64,000 nt of DNA from Eubacteriales bacterium (GTDB lineage: Bacteria > Bacillota > Clostridia > Peptostreptococcales > Anaerovoracaceae), in the NCBI GenBank assembly GCA_028706405.1, contig JAQWBM010000009.1, positions 1-64,000 on the forward strand, written 5' to 3'. The notes beneath the pieces were generated by a model. The model was not told where the DNA came from. It ran no database searches and saw only the letters and a program-made list of their open reading frames with translations. Both the position numbers and the translations under genes were made by a program. How positions within the stretch are numbered: position 1 is the stretch's first letter; the number at the start of each line of letters is the position of its first letter. Shown here one piece after another: positions 46,801 through 55,052 of the stretch.

Positions 46801-49760
46801 ACTTCTCTACTAAGGAAAATAACTGGCTCTGCCCGGACAACTATCAAATCACCAATAAGAAGAAGGTCACTCATAAAACCTCGCCAACCAATATTGGTCT
46901 GCAGTTTCTTTCTGTTATGTCGGCAAGGGACTTTGGATTTGAAACTTTAAGCACCACTCTGGATACGGCGGAGAATTTGCTTTATGCTGTAGCCATCCTT
47001 CCCAAATGGAACGGGCATCTATATAACTGGTATGACATTCATACTCTCAGTGTACTCGAACCTAAATATGTATCAACTGTGGACAGCGGCAATTTCTTTG
47101 GACATCTGATAGCCTTTAAGAACGGACTAAAGGAGCAGAAAAATAATCCTGTCATACCTGCAAATGTCCTGTCAGAGCTAAAGACAAAAGCAGCAGCAAG
47201 CAAATTGGAAGGTATCGATATTAATAAGACCCATGCAACTTACGGAGAATTATTAAAAGACGTGCTTGAAGTTAAAGAAAAGATTGAAGCAAAAAAACAG
47301 CAGCATACACTGGAAGATCTCTGTACGTTGGAACAGCTTATGGATGCGGCAGAAGCAGTCATCAGGGAAATCACAGAATTCGGACTTGAGGAAGAAAGCA
47401 TATCCTCTGCCGTAACCCTGCTGGATTTGGCACAGGATGATCAACGCTATGCGGCGGAGCAAATGGAAAGGATCGATGCGCTTTGCAGAATTATCGACAA
47501 TATGCAGAAGGCAGCAGATTTTCGACCTCTATTTTCTAAAAAGAGAAAGCTTTTCCATATCGGCTACCATGTTGCTTCTCAGACACTTGATTCGGGCTGT
47601 TATGACCTTTTGGCTTCAGAATCAATACTTACCAGCTTTCTGGCTATCGCCCGGGGTGATGTTCCGGTAAAGCATTGGTATAAGCTGGGGAGACCTCTTA
47701 CTATGGTAGAAGGGACACCGGCCTTTGTATCCTGGAGCGGAACGATGTTTGAATATCTTATGCCTAATTTGGTCATGAAAGAATATGAAGGCTCTGTATT
47801 TTCGGAAACATCAAGGGCCGCTGTGCGGCAGCACATTATTTACGGGAATAATAGGAATATTCCGTGGGGAGTTTCCGAATCGCAATATTATCGCTTCGAC
47901 TTGGACTCGAACTATCAATACAAGGCTTTCGGCGTACCCGAGCTGCGTTTACAGCCTTCAATCGGCAATCCTCCGGTGGCAGCGCCTTATGCCTCAATTC
48001 TTGCTTTGGATTTTGCGCCGGAAGAGACCATTCAAAACCTGAAAAAGCTTAAGAATATGGGAGCCTACGGAGAATATGGGTACTATGAGGCAGTAGACTT
48101 CAATGGACCTGATTCGGTAAATTTTAAAAATTACTGTATTGTAACATCATTTATGGCTCACCATCAAGGTATGAATCTGGCGGCCATCGATAACTTCCTG
48201 AATAACGGGGTAATGCGCAGACGCTTCCATTCAGAGCCCATCATAAAAGCTGCTGAGACTCTTTTGGAGGAAAAGTTGCAGACATTATTCATCTCCGTGA
48301 CAAAGAAAGGATATGCGGTAAATCTGAAGAAAATTATCTCGCAGGAAGAAGATATATTAGGAAGAAGGTATATCAGGCGTGTTGCGCCTGTGATACCGGC
48401 ATTGAATTATCTGTCCAGTAATAAATACTCTCTGATGATAACATCCGATGGAGATGGCCGCAGTGACTACAAAGGAATAATGATTTACCGCTGGAGAGCA
48501 GATGTCTATGCAAATACAGGAAATTATATATACATAAAGGAAATCCGGAGCGGAAGGATATGGAGTGCAACCTACCATCCGACGAAAGCAGAGCCTGATG
48601 AATACCAGGCGATATTTTCTCCCCATGAGGCTGAATTCAGGAGAAGGGATGGTGATATTTCCACCCATACACGAGTCAGTATATCACCGGATCATAATAT
48701 GGAGATGAGAAAAATTACCTTTACAAATCACAGTAATATAGTAAAACAGCTGCAGGTCACCAGCTATATAGAAGTGGTAAACGATTATCACCGGGCTGAA
48801 ATCAGCCATCCGGCATTCAGTAAGCTCTTTATAGAGAGTGAGTTCTTGCCGGAGGAATCCCTCTTCTTATCTAAAAGAAGAGGCTGCGGGGATGAGGATG
48901 GCCCACTGCCCCTAATCATGCACATGGTCAAAGATTGCGGAAAATCCTTTGAACAGGCGGGATATGAAAACGACAGATTGAAATTTATCGGAAGAAACAA
49001 TACTGTTCAGAATCCGGATGCCATAGTTGAAGATATATCCCTTTCAAGCCAAAGCGGATTTTCCGCTGATCCTATAATGAGCCTAAGAGCGGAGATTACA
49101 CTGGAACCGGGAGAAATCACATCGCTGTGTTTTATTACAGGCGTGTGCGATAGCAGAGAGGAAGCTATTAAAATCAGCAATGAGCTTATACCATACAGGA
49201 TAGATGACCTGTTTGAAAAAGCCAGGCTGCAGAGCGGAATGGAACTTACGTATCTTAATATATCGAGACGGCAGGTGAATGCGTTTCAGGATATAATCAG
49301 TCCGCTTTTTTATCCCTGCCGGCATTACAGAGGACCGTCTGAAAACATAAGAAGGAACTGGAAAACGCAGAGCTGCTTGTGGCGGTTCGGCATTTCCGGA
49401 GATAATCCCATCATGCTGCTTCGAGTTCGCTCTACAGAGGAATCAGGCATCATCAAGGATGTGCTGAGAGCATACGAGTATTATAGGATAAATCAGCTCA
49501 GGGTAGATCTTGTTATTCTGGATGAAACGAAATACGGCTACATGCAGGACTTGACCAATTTGCTTTATGAAATGACAAGTTCCTTGAAAATCTATGATGA
49601 AAGCAGGGAAAGACCTGGTTTGTTTATTTTACATTCCGGCCAGATGTCCCCGGGAGAGGTTGATTTGCTCTTTACCGTGGCAAGAGTAGTTTTTTCAGAA
49701 GAGACAGGAATATACTTTAGAAATATCAAGGATTCTTTGAAGGATATCGATAATATATAA
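43803..49760 (+). CDS. Cyclic beta-1,2-glucan synthase-like protein, N-terminal part (GT84 + glucoamylase-like + GH94 N-domain)
   Basis: 1985 aa. Residues 1-395 soluble N-region; two membrane helices near 400-450; GT84 glucosyltransferase with LDADSVL near 617 and the HRWIRGDWQ processive-type motif near 765; further helices to about 985; glycoamylase-like domain with NWYDIHTLSVLEP, GYHVASQTLDSGCYDLLASE, and FMAHHQGMNLAAI; from about 1500 the GH94 N-terminal beta domains. In NdvB (about 2800 aa) one chain also contains the GH94 phosphorylase; here that part is the next gene. Start at the first of three ATGs after AAAGGGGAGAAC. Confidence 0.88.
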   Translation: MMMKKINRKSRFHAITSEAAKPLGPKDWEEQMQILSYGHQNVKWKKHNPVIVKYNRSAYRKLNQIRYNITEVSEDIIALMPSARWLFDNFQMMYREIKKIKSTGSYEMLPVLQYGEDRGLPRIYVVAKEMIALAGGHLDEENITLMMKAYQKNLPLSDKELWMLPEMIGLCLLKRIIEISDDIVYRIKAKNKADTFVKETLKAESRKLDVEPLLNNYGDGWEEDFSFHCHVLYLLKNMSANDDDIQKYLEHHEKIPGKYISAFDVFKEEGKIESLLESKVRALIVSLREINQLDEEKLFEDLSQLEEILSRDPAGIYSDMDAESRSFYRQSAERLALKYGMEDGDVGEVCFELAEAGREDLNHSDHVGTYLVGKGHPILKAKIRKQEPPKTLEPRNKKGKCYMFVTSLLLIAFCSLFFLWINDLPALSYQSIMLFLVALPIIVGITLEVSNNIFARFVPVKRIASMDYLSEIPDEARTFVVMPIILSSPEQGLEYLERLHSHYLANRQPNLFFALLADYSDSSAPHTSNDELITKTLEKHIRELNSKYPSAYQRFSLFFRKRKWNEAQGCYMCWERKRGKLEEFNAYITGTPKEDTHFSLINFDKSLIGTFKYVITLDADSVLVQNSASKLVGMIHHPLNNAILDESGKKIKEGYAIIQPAVRNHICDHNSGRFTKLAGGQDGLVHYSDMISDIYHDVFGEGSYIGKGIYNIEVFHNILNNKFAENRVLSHDLLESCYVRTAFTGAANILDDFPGSVISFIKREHRWIRGDWQLLPWLVKRDGLSLISKWKILDNMRRSLVPLCKVLFIILNLAFIPDAWYIWLPVVFFSEIFNIVISMLRIIAHKLRQPRLAIIYKKLHRDMAGILLRALLDVLLLPYRAYTSMDAIIKTLYRLAISKKNLLMWNSADTVEKAVANTKKGYFLHMWSALIPSAALFALLMIKQLNTPAVLFYAVVALAWAMSFLPAYYISRPVTENPLDTDDEEMLLEIARDTWSFFKDFSTKENNWLCPDNYQITNKKKVTHKTSPTNIGLQFLSVMSARDFGFETLSTTLDTAENLLYAVAILPKWNGHLYNWYDIHTLSVLEPKYVSTVDSGNFFGHLIAFKNGLKEQKNNPVIPANVLSELKTKAAASKLEGIDINKTHATYGELLKDVLEVKEKIEAKKQQHTLEDLCTLEQLMDAAEAVIREITEFGLEEESISSAVTLLDLAQDDQRYAAEQMERIDALCRIIDNMQKAADFRPLFSKKRKLFHIGYHVASQTLDSGCYDLLASESILTSFLAIARGDVPVKHWYKLGRPLTMVEGTPAFVSWSGTMFEYLMPNLVMKEYEGSVFSETSRAAVRQHIIYGNNRNIPWGVSESQYYRFDLDSNYQYKAFGVPELRLQPSIGNPPVAAPYASILALDFAPEETIQNLKKLKNMGAYGEYGYYEAVDFNGPDSVNFKNYCIVTSFMAHHQGMNLAAIDNFLNNGVMRRRFHSEPIIKAAETLLEEKLQTLFISVTKKGYAVNLKKIISQEEDILGRRYIRRVAPVIPALNYLSSNKYSLMITSDGDGRSDYKGIMIYRWRADVYANTGNYIYIKEIRSGRIWSATYHPTKAEPDEYQAIFSPHEAEFRRRDGDISTHTRVSISPDHNMEMRKITFTNHSNIVKQLQVTSYIEVVNDYHRAEISHPAFSKLFIESEFLPEESLFLSKRRGCGDEDGPLPLIMHMVKDCGKSFEQAGYENDRLKFIGRNNTVQNPDAIVEDISLSSQSGFSADPIMSLRAEITLEPGEITSLCFITGVCDSREEAIKISNELIPYRIDDLFEKARLQSGMELTYLNISRRQVNAFQDIISPLFYPCRHYRGPSENIRRNWKTQSCLWRFGISGDNPIMLLRVRSTEESGIIKDVLRAYEYYRINQLRVDLVILDETKYGYMQDLTNLLYEMTSSLKIYDESRERPGLFILHSGQMSPGEVDLLFTVARVVFSEETGIYFRNIKDSLKDIDNI

Positions 49761-49831
49761 CGGAGGCGGAAAAGCCCCCTACACCCTTTTAGGCGGCATA
49801 CAGAAGAATCCTGTGAAGGGAGGAACGTATT

Positions 49832-52225
49832 TTGGATTTAGAATATTTCAATGGCTTTGGAGGTTTTGCCGAAAACGGGACAGAATATGAAATTCTTCTT
49901 GAAGGGGGTAACAAGCCTCCTGCACCTTGGATAAATGTGATCGCAAATAAACGCTTAGGTTTTCATGTCTCTGAGACTGGAGCAGGCTTCACTTGGGCGG
50001 GAAACAGCAGGGAAAACAAACTGACGACCTGGTCCAATGATCCTGTCAGCGACATAGCCTCCGAGGCTATTTATATCAGAGATGAAATTTCGGGAACAGT
50101 CATTACACCTACATCACTTGGAAGAGAGGACCAGGGAACATACAGGATTCGTCACGGTTTTGGATATTCGACGTTTTACCATGAGGCGGAAGGAATTGAG
50201 CAGGAGCTCAGAGTTTTTACCCCATTGGAGGAGCCGTTAAAGCTTTGGGAATTGACCCTGTCCAATTTAACTGATCGGGAACGTTATTTATCTCTTACAT
50301 ATTATGTTGAGTGGGTACTGGGTGTTGAGAGGGATCAAACAAGCCCTTACATTATTTCATACTATGACAATGAGCACGAGTATCTATACGCTCATAACAT
50401 TTATAATAACGATTATCAGAAGCACTATGCTTTTATCTTTTCAAGTGAAATGATCATTGGATATACAGGTGACCGACAGGAATTCCTCGGTCTTCGCGGC
50501 TCCATTTTGGAACCTCAGGGACTGGAGCAGAAGTTGTGCTGTTCTACCGGTAACGGGTATGATCCTTGCGGAGCCATACAAATTTCCATCGCGCTGAGGT
50601 CAAATGAAAGTAGAACAATACTGTTTGGCTTAGGTCAAAGTGATGATTTTGAAGAGATCGAGATTCTTAGGAAAAAATACAGTGATGCAGCCTCGGGTAA
50701 TGCAGAATTGGAGAAGGTCAAAGCTTATTGGTCTGATCTTCTTGGGGGTATTCAGGTAGGTACCAGGGACAGGGCATTGGATATTCTTGTTAACGGCTGG
50801 CTGCTTTATCAGACGGTTTCCTGCAGGCTGAATGCAAGGGCAGCGTTTTATCAATGTGGCGGTGCTTACGGCTTTCGTGATCAAATTCAGGATTGCCTTG
50901 CGCTCCTGGACGTTAAACCGGGAATTCTAAGAGATCAGATCCTGCTTGCTGCCAGCAGGCAGTTTGAAGAGGGAGACGTTCAGCACTGGTGGCATCTTCC
51001 AAACGGCTTAGGTGTGCGCACCAGGATTACTGACGATCTGTTATGGCTTCCATATTCAGTTGCAGCCTATATAGAATCCACAGGGGATCATTCTCTGTTG
51101 TCGGAGCAAGTATCCTATATCAAAGGTCCGCTCCTAAAGGATGGTGAGCACGAAATCATGGTTACCCCTGAAATTTCAGAGCTTTCCGGAAGTATTTATG
51201 AGCACTGTAAAAAAACGATTTTTTATACCCGATACGGCGTGCATGGTCTTCCCTTGATAGGGGGAGGAGATTGGAATGACGGTATGAACCGGGTTGGGAT
51301 AGACGGTCAGGGAGAAAGTGTCTGGCTGGGGTTCTTCCTTTATAAAGTATTAGGGGATTTTATCCCCCTCTGCCGCCACGAAGGTGATATAAGGTTTGCA
51401 GATGATTTGGAAAAGCAAAGAAAGGAGCTGCAAGAAAATCTAGAAAAGCACGGCTGGGATGGGTTATGGTACCGCAGGGCTTTTTATGATGACGGTACTA
51501 AACTTGGCTCAAGAGAAAGTGATGAATGCAAAATAGATTCAATAAGTCAATCATGGAGTGTCATATCAGGGGCAGCGCCCATGAATCGAACCCGAAGGGC
51601 TATCCTGTCCGCGTGCCGTCACCTGGTAAATGAAGAAGAGGGAATCTCTCTTTTGCTTACTCCCCCGTTTGATAAAACACCTAATAACCCCGGATATATT
51701 AAGAATTACTATCCGGGCATAAGAGAAAACGGTGGGCAGTATAGTCATGCAGCCGCCTGGCTGGCCATTGCAGCCGCACAATTAGGCGATCACCGGCTGG
51801 CGTACACGTTGTTTACCATGTTGAATCCGATCCATACGACCTCAAAAAAACGCGATGCGCTGAAGTATGAAAAAGAGCCGTATGTAATGACCGCTGACAT
51901 TGCTTCAGCTACACCCTGTATAGGCCGAGGCGGATGGAGCTGGTACACAGGTTCTGCCGGTTGGATGTATCAAGGGCTTGTGAAATGCTTCCTGGGAATC
52001 AGGAAACAGGGAGATTATATTGTAATAGACCCTGCAGCTCCGGAACATTTCGGAGACTATACGGTCAATTACCGATACGGTTCATCCTCCTATCATATCT
52101 CGGTTGAAAGTGACAGCAGCGATGAGGCGATGAATGAAATCAGCGTTGACGGTATCAGAATCCAAGGAAACAGAATAAAGCTGGAGGATGATGGCAGGCA
52201 GCATATGATTAACGTGAGAATATAA
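49832..52225 (+). CDS. GH94 phosphorylase, C-terminal part of the cyclic glucan synthase system
   Basis: 797 aa. N-terminal beta-sandwich (YFNGFGGFAENGTEYEI, PPAPWINVIAN, TTWSNDPVSD) and an alpha/alpha barrel with YGFRDQIQDCLAL, the general-acid region GGGDWNDGMNRVG near residue 477, and NGGQYSHAAAWLAIA. Family GH94 phosphorolyses beta-glucosidic bonds; in NdvB this trims the chain before cyclisation. TTG start with AGGGAGG eight bases upstream, 71 bp after the upstream stop. The lengths of both products sum to one NdvB chain. It could also act as a free 1,2-beta-oligoglucan phosphorylase. Confidence 0.88.
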   Translation: MDLEYFNGFGGFAENGTEYEILLEGGNKPPAPWINVIANKRLGFHVSETGAGFTWAGNSRENKLTTWSNDPVSDIASEAIYIRDEISGTVITPTSLGREDQGTYRIRHGFGYSTFYHEAEGIEQELRVFTPLEEPLKLWELTLSNLTDRERYLSLTYYVEWVLGVERDQTSPYIISYYDNEHEYLYAHNIYNNDYQKHYAFIFSSEMIIGYTGDRQEFLGLRGSILEPQGLEQKLCCSTGNGYDPCGAIQISIALRSNESRTILFGLGQSDDFEEIEILRKKYSDAASGNAELEKVKAYWSDLLGGIQVGTRDRALDILVNGWLLYQTVSCRLNARAAFYQCGGAYGFRDQIQDCLALLDVKPGILRDQILLAASRQFEEGDVQHWWHLPNGLGVRTRITDDLLWLPYSVAAYIESTGDHSLLSEQVSYIKGPLLKDGEHEIMVTPEISELSGSIYEHCKKTIFYTRYGVHGLPLIGGGDWNDGMNRVGIDGQGESVWLGFFLYKVLGDFIPLCRHEGDIRFADDLEKQRKELQENLEKHGWDGLWYRRAFYDDGTKLGSRESDECKIDSISQSWSVISGAAPMNRTRRAILSACRHLVNEEEGISLLLTPPFDKTPNNPGYIKNYYPGIRENGGQYSHAAAWLAIAAAQLGDHRLAYTLFTMLNPIHTTSKKRDALKYEKEPYVMTADIASATPCIGRGGWSWYTGSAGWMYQGLVKCFLGIRKQGDYIVIDPAAPEHFGDYTVNYRYGSSSYHISVESDSSDEAMNEISVDGIRIQGNRIKLEDDGRQHMINVRI

Positions 52226-52245
52226 CAACATTCGGTATGCAAAAA

Positions 52246-52333
52246 TTCGACAAAAATAGTGCCTGTTATCTGCTTGAAACGGGCTATTTTGACAAAATTA
52301 GTGCTTGATAATTAACATGAGATAGGCTATACT
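52246..52333 (+). promoter_or_regulatory. Direct repeats and sigma-A promoter before the zinc-ribbon gene
   Basis: TTCGACAAAAATAGTGCCTG (52246) and TTTGACAAAATTAGTGCTTG (52288) are near-identical and 42 bp apart. A promoter TTGATA (52305), 17 bases, TATACT (52328) overlaps the second repeat. Confidence 0.5.
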
Positions 52334-52450
52334 GAACACGCTGTATAAGAGCAGCAATGGATGAATATTTTAAGACATATATCTCTTTAATTTGTTGGAG
52401 GAGATCTGTATAAAATACCAAATCCAATTTTATTAAGGAGGTAAAAAAAG

Positions 52451-52609
52451 ATGGAAGACAAAAAAATCATATGCAAGGATTGCGGTACTGAATTCACATT
52501 TACAGTAGGCGAACAGGAATTCTATAAAGAAAAAGGTTTTGAAAACGAACCTCAGAGATGTCCTGAATGCAGAAGCGCAAGAAAAAGACAGAGAAACAAC
52601 AGGTATTAG
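52451..52609 (+). CDS. 52-aa zinc-ribbon protein
   Basis: Short gene: MEDKKIICKDCGTEFTFTVG ... RCPECRSARKRQ ... RNNRY. Two CxxC pairs (CKDC and CPEC) form one zinc ribbon, and FTVGEQEFY is a signature of a small Firmicutes zinc-ribbon family of unknown function. Ends in a basic tail. AAGGAGGTAAAAAAAG precedes the ATG. Its own promoter lies at 52305-52333. Perhaps a nucleic-acid or ribosome-bound protein, by charge only. Confidence 0.85.
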   Translation: MEDKKIICKDCGTEFTFTVGEQEFYKEKGFENEPQRCPECRSARKRQRNNRY

Positions 52610-52912
52610 TCCATATTTATTAACTAATGATGCTTTCAAATGGATAGGGTATGTATGCCGTTATGGGTTCGTAAACAGCCTGTTCCATTCTGAAAGATGA
52701 TGACCTTATAGCTTTAAGCGGATATGTATGTAAATATGTGTTCGCTTTTTAAATTTATTGCAATATAGTTCATTTTTCTTCTCTTCCTGAATTTTTGGCA
52801 CACTAGCATCCGACATCTAAAAAGCCATATGTATAAAATAGTATTTGCGATCTTTATTTACTTCAGCATAAAACTTGAAATGTTCACAATGCGCTGATTT
52901 CCTAAAAATGCA
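52610..52912. other. Intergenic stretch before the tRNA-Ala promoter
   Basis: No coding frame seen. Contains a weak terminator-like stem at 52715-52750. Confidence 0.4.
52715..52750 (+). terminator. Weak terminator-like hairpin
   Basis: AAGCG ... CGCTT with inner ATAT/ATAT pairing, then TTTT. May end the zinc-ribbon transcript. Confidence 0.35.
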
Positions 52913-52941
52913 TTGACAAATCAACCAAAATCTCCGATAAT
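52913..52941 (+). promoter_or_regulatory. Sigma-A promoter before tRNA region
   Basis: TTGACA (52913-52918), 17-base spacer, GATAAT (52936-52941); drives tRNA-Ala through the tRNA remnant. Confidence 0.75.
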
Positions 52942-52994
52942 ATTAACTACCTGATGTATGTAAACAGCATATTCATAGGGTAAATAAACAAGTA

Positions 52995-53030
52995 CGGGCG
53001 TATGGCGCAGCTGGGAACGCGCCTGATTCA
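52995..53030 (+). pseudogene. 5' half of a broken tRNA gene
   Basis: CGGGCGT, then TGGCGCAGCTGGGAACGCGCC, i.e. acceptor strand, D-stem GGCGC/GCGCC type arms, and start of an anticodon stem CCTGA, but no anticodon stem partner, T-arm or CCA end follow. It lies 66 bp before tRNA-Ala on the same transcript. Confidence 0.55.
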
Positions 53031-53095
53031 GAAACACAGCTCATTATTTTTTGTTTTCAATTCGGGAGAATGATACTCAGAATCCCGGCAAATAC

Positions 53096-53171
53096 GGGGA
53101 ATTGGCGAAGTTGGGATCGCGCTTGACTGGCAGTCAAGAGATCAGGAGTTCGAACCTCCTATTCTCCACCA
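53096..53171 (+). tRNA. tRNA-Ala (anticodon GGC)
   Basis: 76 nt with encoded CCA. Acceptor GGGGAAT/ATTCTCC includes the G3-U70 alanine identity pair. D-stem GCGA/TCGC, anticodon stem CTTGA/TCAAG with loop CTGGCAG, T-stem AGGAG/CTCCT, T-loop TTCGAAC. Terminator follows. Confidence 0.95.
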
Positions 53172-53177
53172 ATTTTG

Positions 53178-53213
53178 AAACCCCTGAAGCCATGTATTTC
53201 AGGGGTTTTATTG
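53178..53213 (+). terminator. Rho-independent terminator of tRNA-Ala
   Basis: AAACCCCTGAA / TTTCAGGGGTTTT, then ATTG. Strong stem. Confidence 0.88.
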
Positions 53214-53502
53214 TAGTGCCGGAAGGGTACTCGTCCCCTGTTTCTGTATTTGTGAGGAACAGATCTTTATAACCATTTATTAATTTGTAGCAACCTTCTC
53301 TTTACAATATAATCTTTGCCTTACTCCGTTCGTAAGAGAGTGAGAGAGCCATCTAACACTATCACCCTTAAAATCCTTCATAAGCATAAATTTTAGGGAT
53401 GCCAAGCCTCGCATATCCCCAAAATATTAATAATGCTTAGTTACTTAAAATTATTATTTGCATATTATAAAATATAAATTGAAGTCATAAGGAGAAACCG
53501 CC
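53214..53502. other. Intergenic stretch
   Basis: Contains one imperfect hairpin, ATTTTAGGGAT (53390) / ATCCCCAAAAT (53415), without a T-run. Nothing else recognised. Confidence 0.4.
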
Positions 53503-54081
53503 ATGCCGCTTAAAAATCAGAACACGTTACCAACTCCGGAGGAAATGTGTTATAACTTTGAACAATTAAATATATTAAGCCTGTTTCAACGACTATGGAC
53601 TCAACTATCTGTATTCATGAGAGCTTATATAAATACTGCGATTGACCGCTCGCCTAGAGTTGTCTTTAATGCGGAAAGATTATTAGCTATGTCTAGTGAT
53701 TTTCGTAATGCAATAATGTTATTCTATGGACCAGAATTAGCTGATCGCTTCAATAGTCTATTTACGGCATTTATAGGCAGGCCAACAAATATTATTGAAG
53801 GAATTTTATCGAATAACCAAGAACAGCTTAATGAAAGTGTTAGAAATTGGTATCGTGATGCTGATGAACTTGCAAATTTTCTTGCAAGCTTGAACTTATA
53901 TTGGGATGAATTTCAATGGAAAAGCTTATTATATCGATATATACAATTAAAGCTTCAGATGATTACATCTTTGGTTGCAAAAGATTACCACAGAGAAATT
54001 CAGATATACGATCGTGTTTTTGATCTTACAACTACGATGGGATCATATATGACTAGAGGATTAATCGCTCAAGGAATATAG
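53503..54081 (+). CDS. Hypothetical all-helical protein
   Basis: 192 aa, no signal or membrane segment. Blocks that look conserved: MSSDFRNAIMLFYGPELADRF near residue 65, VRNWYRDADELANFLASLN and LYWDEFQWKSLLYRY near 112-140. I recall unnamed Clostridia and Bacilli proteins with a similar DFRNA-x-FYG / WY-x-NADE-x-A-x-FL / PYW layout, function unknown. AAGGAGAAACC precedes ATG. Monocistronic between the tRNA-Ala terminator and the structured leader at 54195. Confidence 0.75.
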   Translation: MPLKNQNTLPTPEEMCYNFEQLNILSLFQRLWTQLSVFMRAYINTAIDRSPRVVFNAERLLAMSSDFRNAIMLFYGPELADRFNSLFTAFIGRPTNIIEGILSNNQEQLNESVRNWYRDADELANFLASLNLYWDEFQWKSLLYRYIQLKLQMITSLVAKDYHREIQIYDRVFDLTTTMGSYMTRGLIAQGI

Positions 54082-54194
54082 AAAGGCAATCCAGGCTTGT
54101 AATAAATGTATGTTGTCTTTCACAACATATGTTTGACAAACCTGCATTTTCATTGCATATAAGTGTTCATAAATGTTTGACAACGGTAAAAATA

Positions 54195-54360
54195 TAGAAT
54201 ATAATGTAAGAATTAATGTATAAGAAATACATTGTCGCAGGTAGAAGCCTGCATAAGCTGACCTACAATTTACCATGCAAATTGGGCGAGCAAGCATATA
54301 CTTAGATCAAATGAAAAGCTAATATTGTAAATGATAACATTGAAGTTATAAATCAGACGC
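54195..54360 (+). ncRNA. Structured leader of the FmdE-ABC operon, copy B of a recurring RNA motif
   Basis: Hairpins AATGTAT/ATACATT and GCAGG/CCTGC are followed by GCATAA ... ACCT ... AATTT/AAATT hairpin ... GGGCGAGC at 54251-54291; same order and near-identical bases as at 31651-31697. A terminator hairpin starts 70 bases later and the first gene begins at 54445, the layout of a transcription-attenuating riboswitch. The core differs from cobalamin, Moco and c-di-GMP classes I know. Confidence 0.6.
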
Positions 54361-54361
54361 T

Positions 54362-54393
54362 AAGAAGGCTATATTCCAGCCTTCTTTTTTTCT
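54362..54393 (+). terminator. Terminator hairpin between leader and FmdE gene
   Basis: AAGAAGGCT / AGCCTTCTT with a 6-base loop and T-run. Being 5' of the genes it controls and 3' of the structured leader, it is a candidate regulated attenuator. Confidence 0.88.
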
Positions 54394-54444
54394 TATAAGA
54401 TAAAAACAGGGATGTTATCAAAGGAAAAAAGATAAGGAGAAAAA

Positions 54445-54972
54445 ATGAATAGGGAAATATGGAACAAGGCAGTTGCATTTCACGGGCATGAGTGTCCGGG
54501 GCTTGCAATCGGAGTTAAGGCGTGCGAAGCTGCCTTTGAAAAAATGGGGATTGGAGTCTCCGATGATGAAGAAATCGTATGTGTAACAGAAAACGATGCC
54601 TGTGGAGTGGACGCAGTTCAGGCTCTTTTGAGCTGCACTATCGGGAAAGGGAATCTGATCTACCGAGATACAGGTAAGCAGGCGTTTTCATTTTTTAACA
54701 GAAAAAACGGAAAGAGATTGCGAGTTTGTCTGAAAGCCCACAATAAAGATAATATTGAACGAGAACAATGGCAGGAATACCTTTTAGGCGCTCCTTTAGA
54801 TGAGGTCTTTTCTTTTTCTGTGCCAACGTTTGATCCGCCGGAAAAAGCGCGGAGATTCCAAACAGTTATATGCGAGCTATGCGGAGAAGGTGCACCGGAG
54901 CACAAAATGCATCTGCAGGAAGGAAAAACAGTATGCGGCGATTGCCTTAACAGTTACAGCAGGGGCTGGTAA
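54445..54972 (+). CDS. FmdE-family protein with C-terminal zinc ribbon
   Basis: 175 aa. AFHGHECPGLAIGVKAC (about residues 11-27) is the FmdE signature with Cys and His metal ligands; ENDACGVDAVQALLSCTIGKGN holds a second conserved Cys. C-terminal treble-clef/zinc ribbon CELCGEG ... CGDC (about 142-163). Named after a subunit linked to molybdenum formylmethanofuran dehydrogenase; the true role in bacteria is unclear, possibly metal or cofactor handling. 80 bp before a metal-chelate-type importer, so likely same pathway. Confidence 0.9.
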   Translation: MNREIWNKAVAFHGHECPGLAIGVKACEAAFEKMGIGVSDDEEIVCVTENDACGVDAVQALLSCTIGKGNLIYRDTGKQAFSFFNRKNGKRLRVCLKAHNKDNIEREQWQEYLLGAPLDEVFSFSVPTFDPPEKARRFQTVICELCGEGAPEHKMHLQEGKTVCGDCLNSYSRGW

Positions 54973-55052
54973 ACAAAACAAACAGCAATATCAAGGCTGG
55001 CGTAAAGCAAGTTGAAAAAAGAGTTAAAAAATCAAGAAAGAGGAGCATGATA

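Noticed and set aside
53051-53272. 73-aa ORF over tRNA-Ala and its terminator
   Set aside because: Same reason; the sequence folds as a tRNA.
54195-54360. Cobalamin, molybdenum-cofactor or c-di-GMP riboswitch
   Set aside because: The conserved boxes of these classes as I know them are absent; only a short AAATTGGGC string resembles part of c-di-GMP-II, without its following pairing arms.
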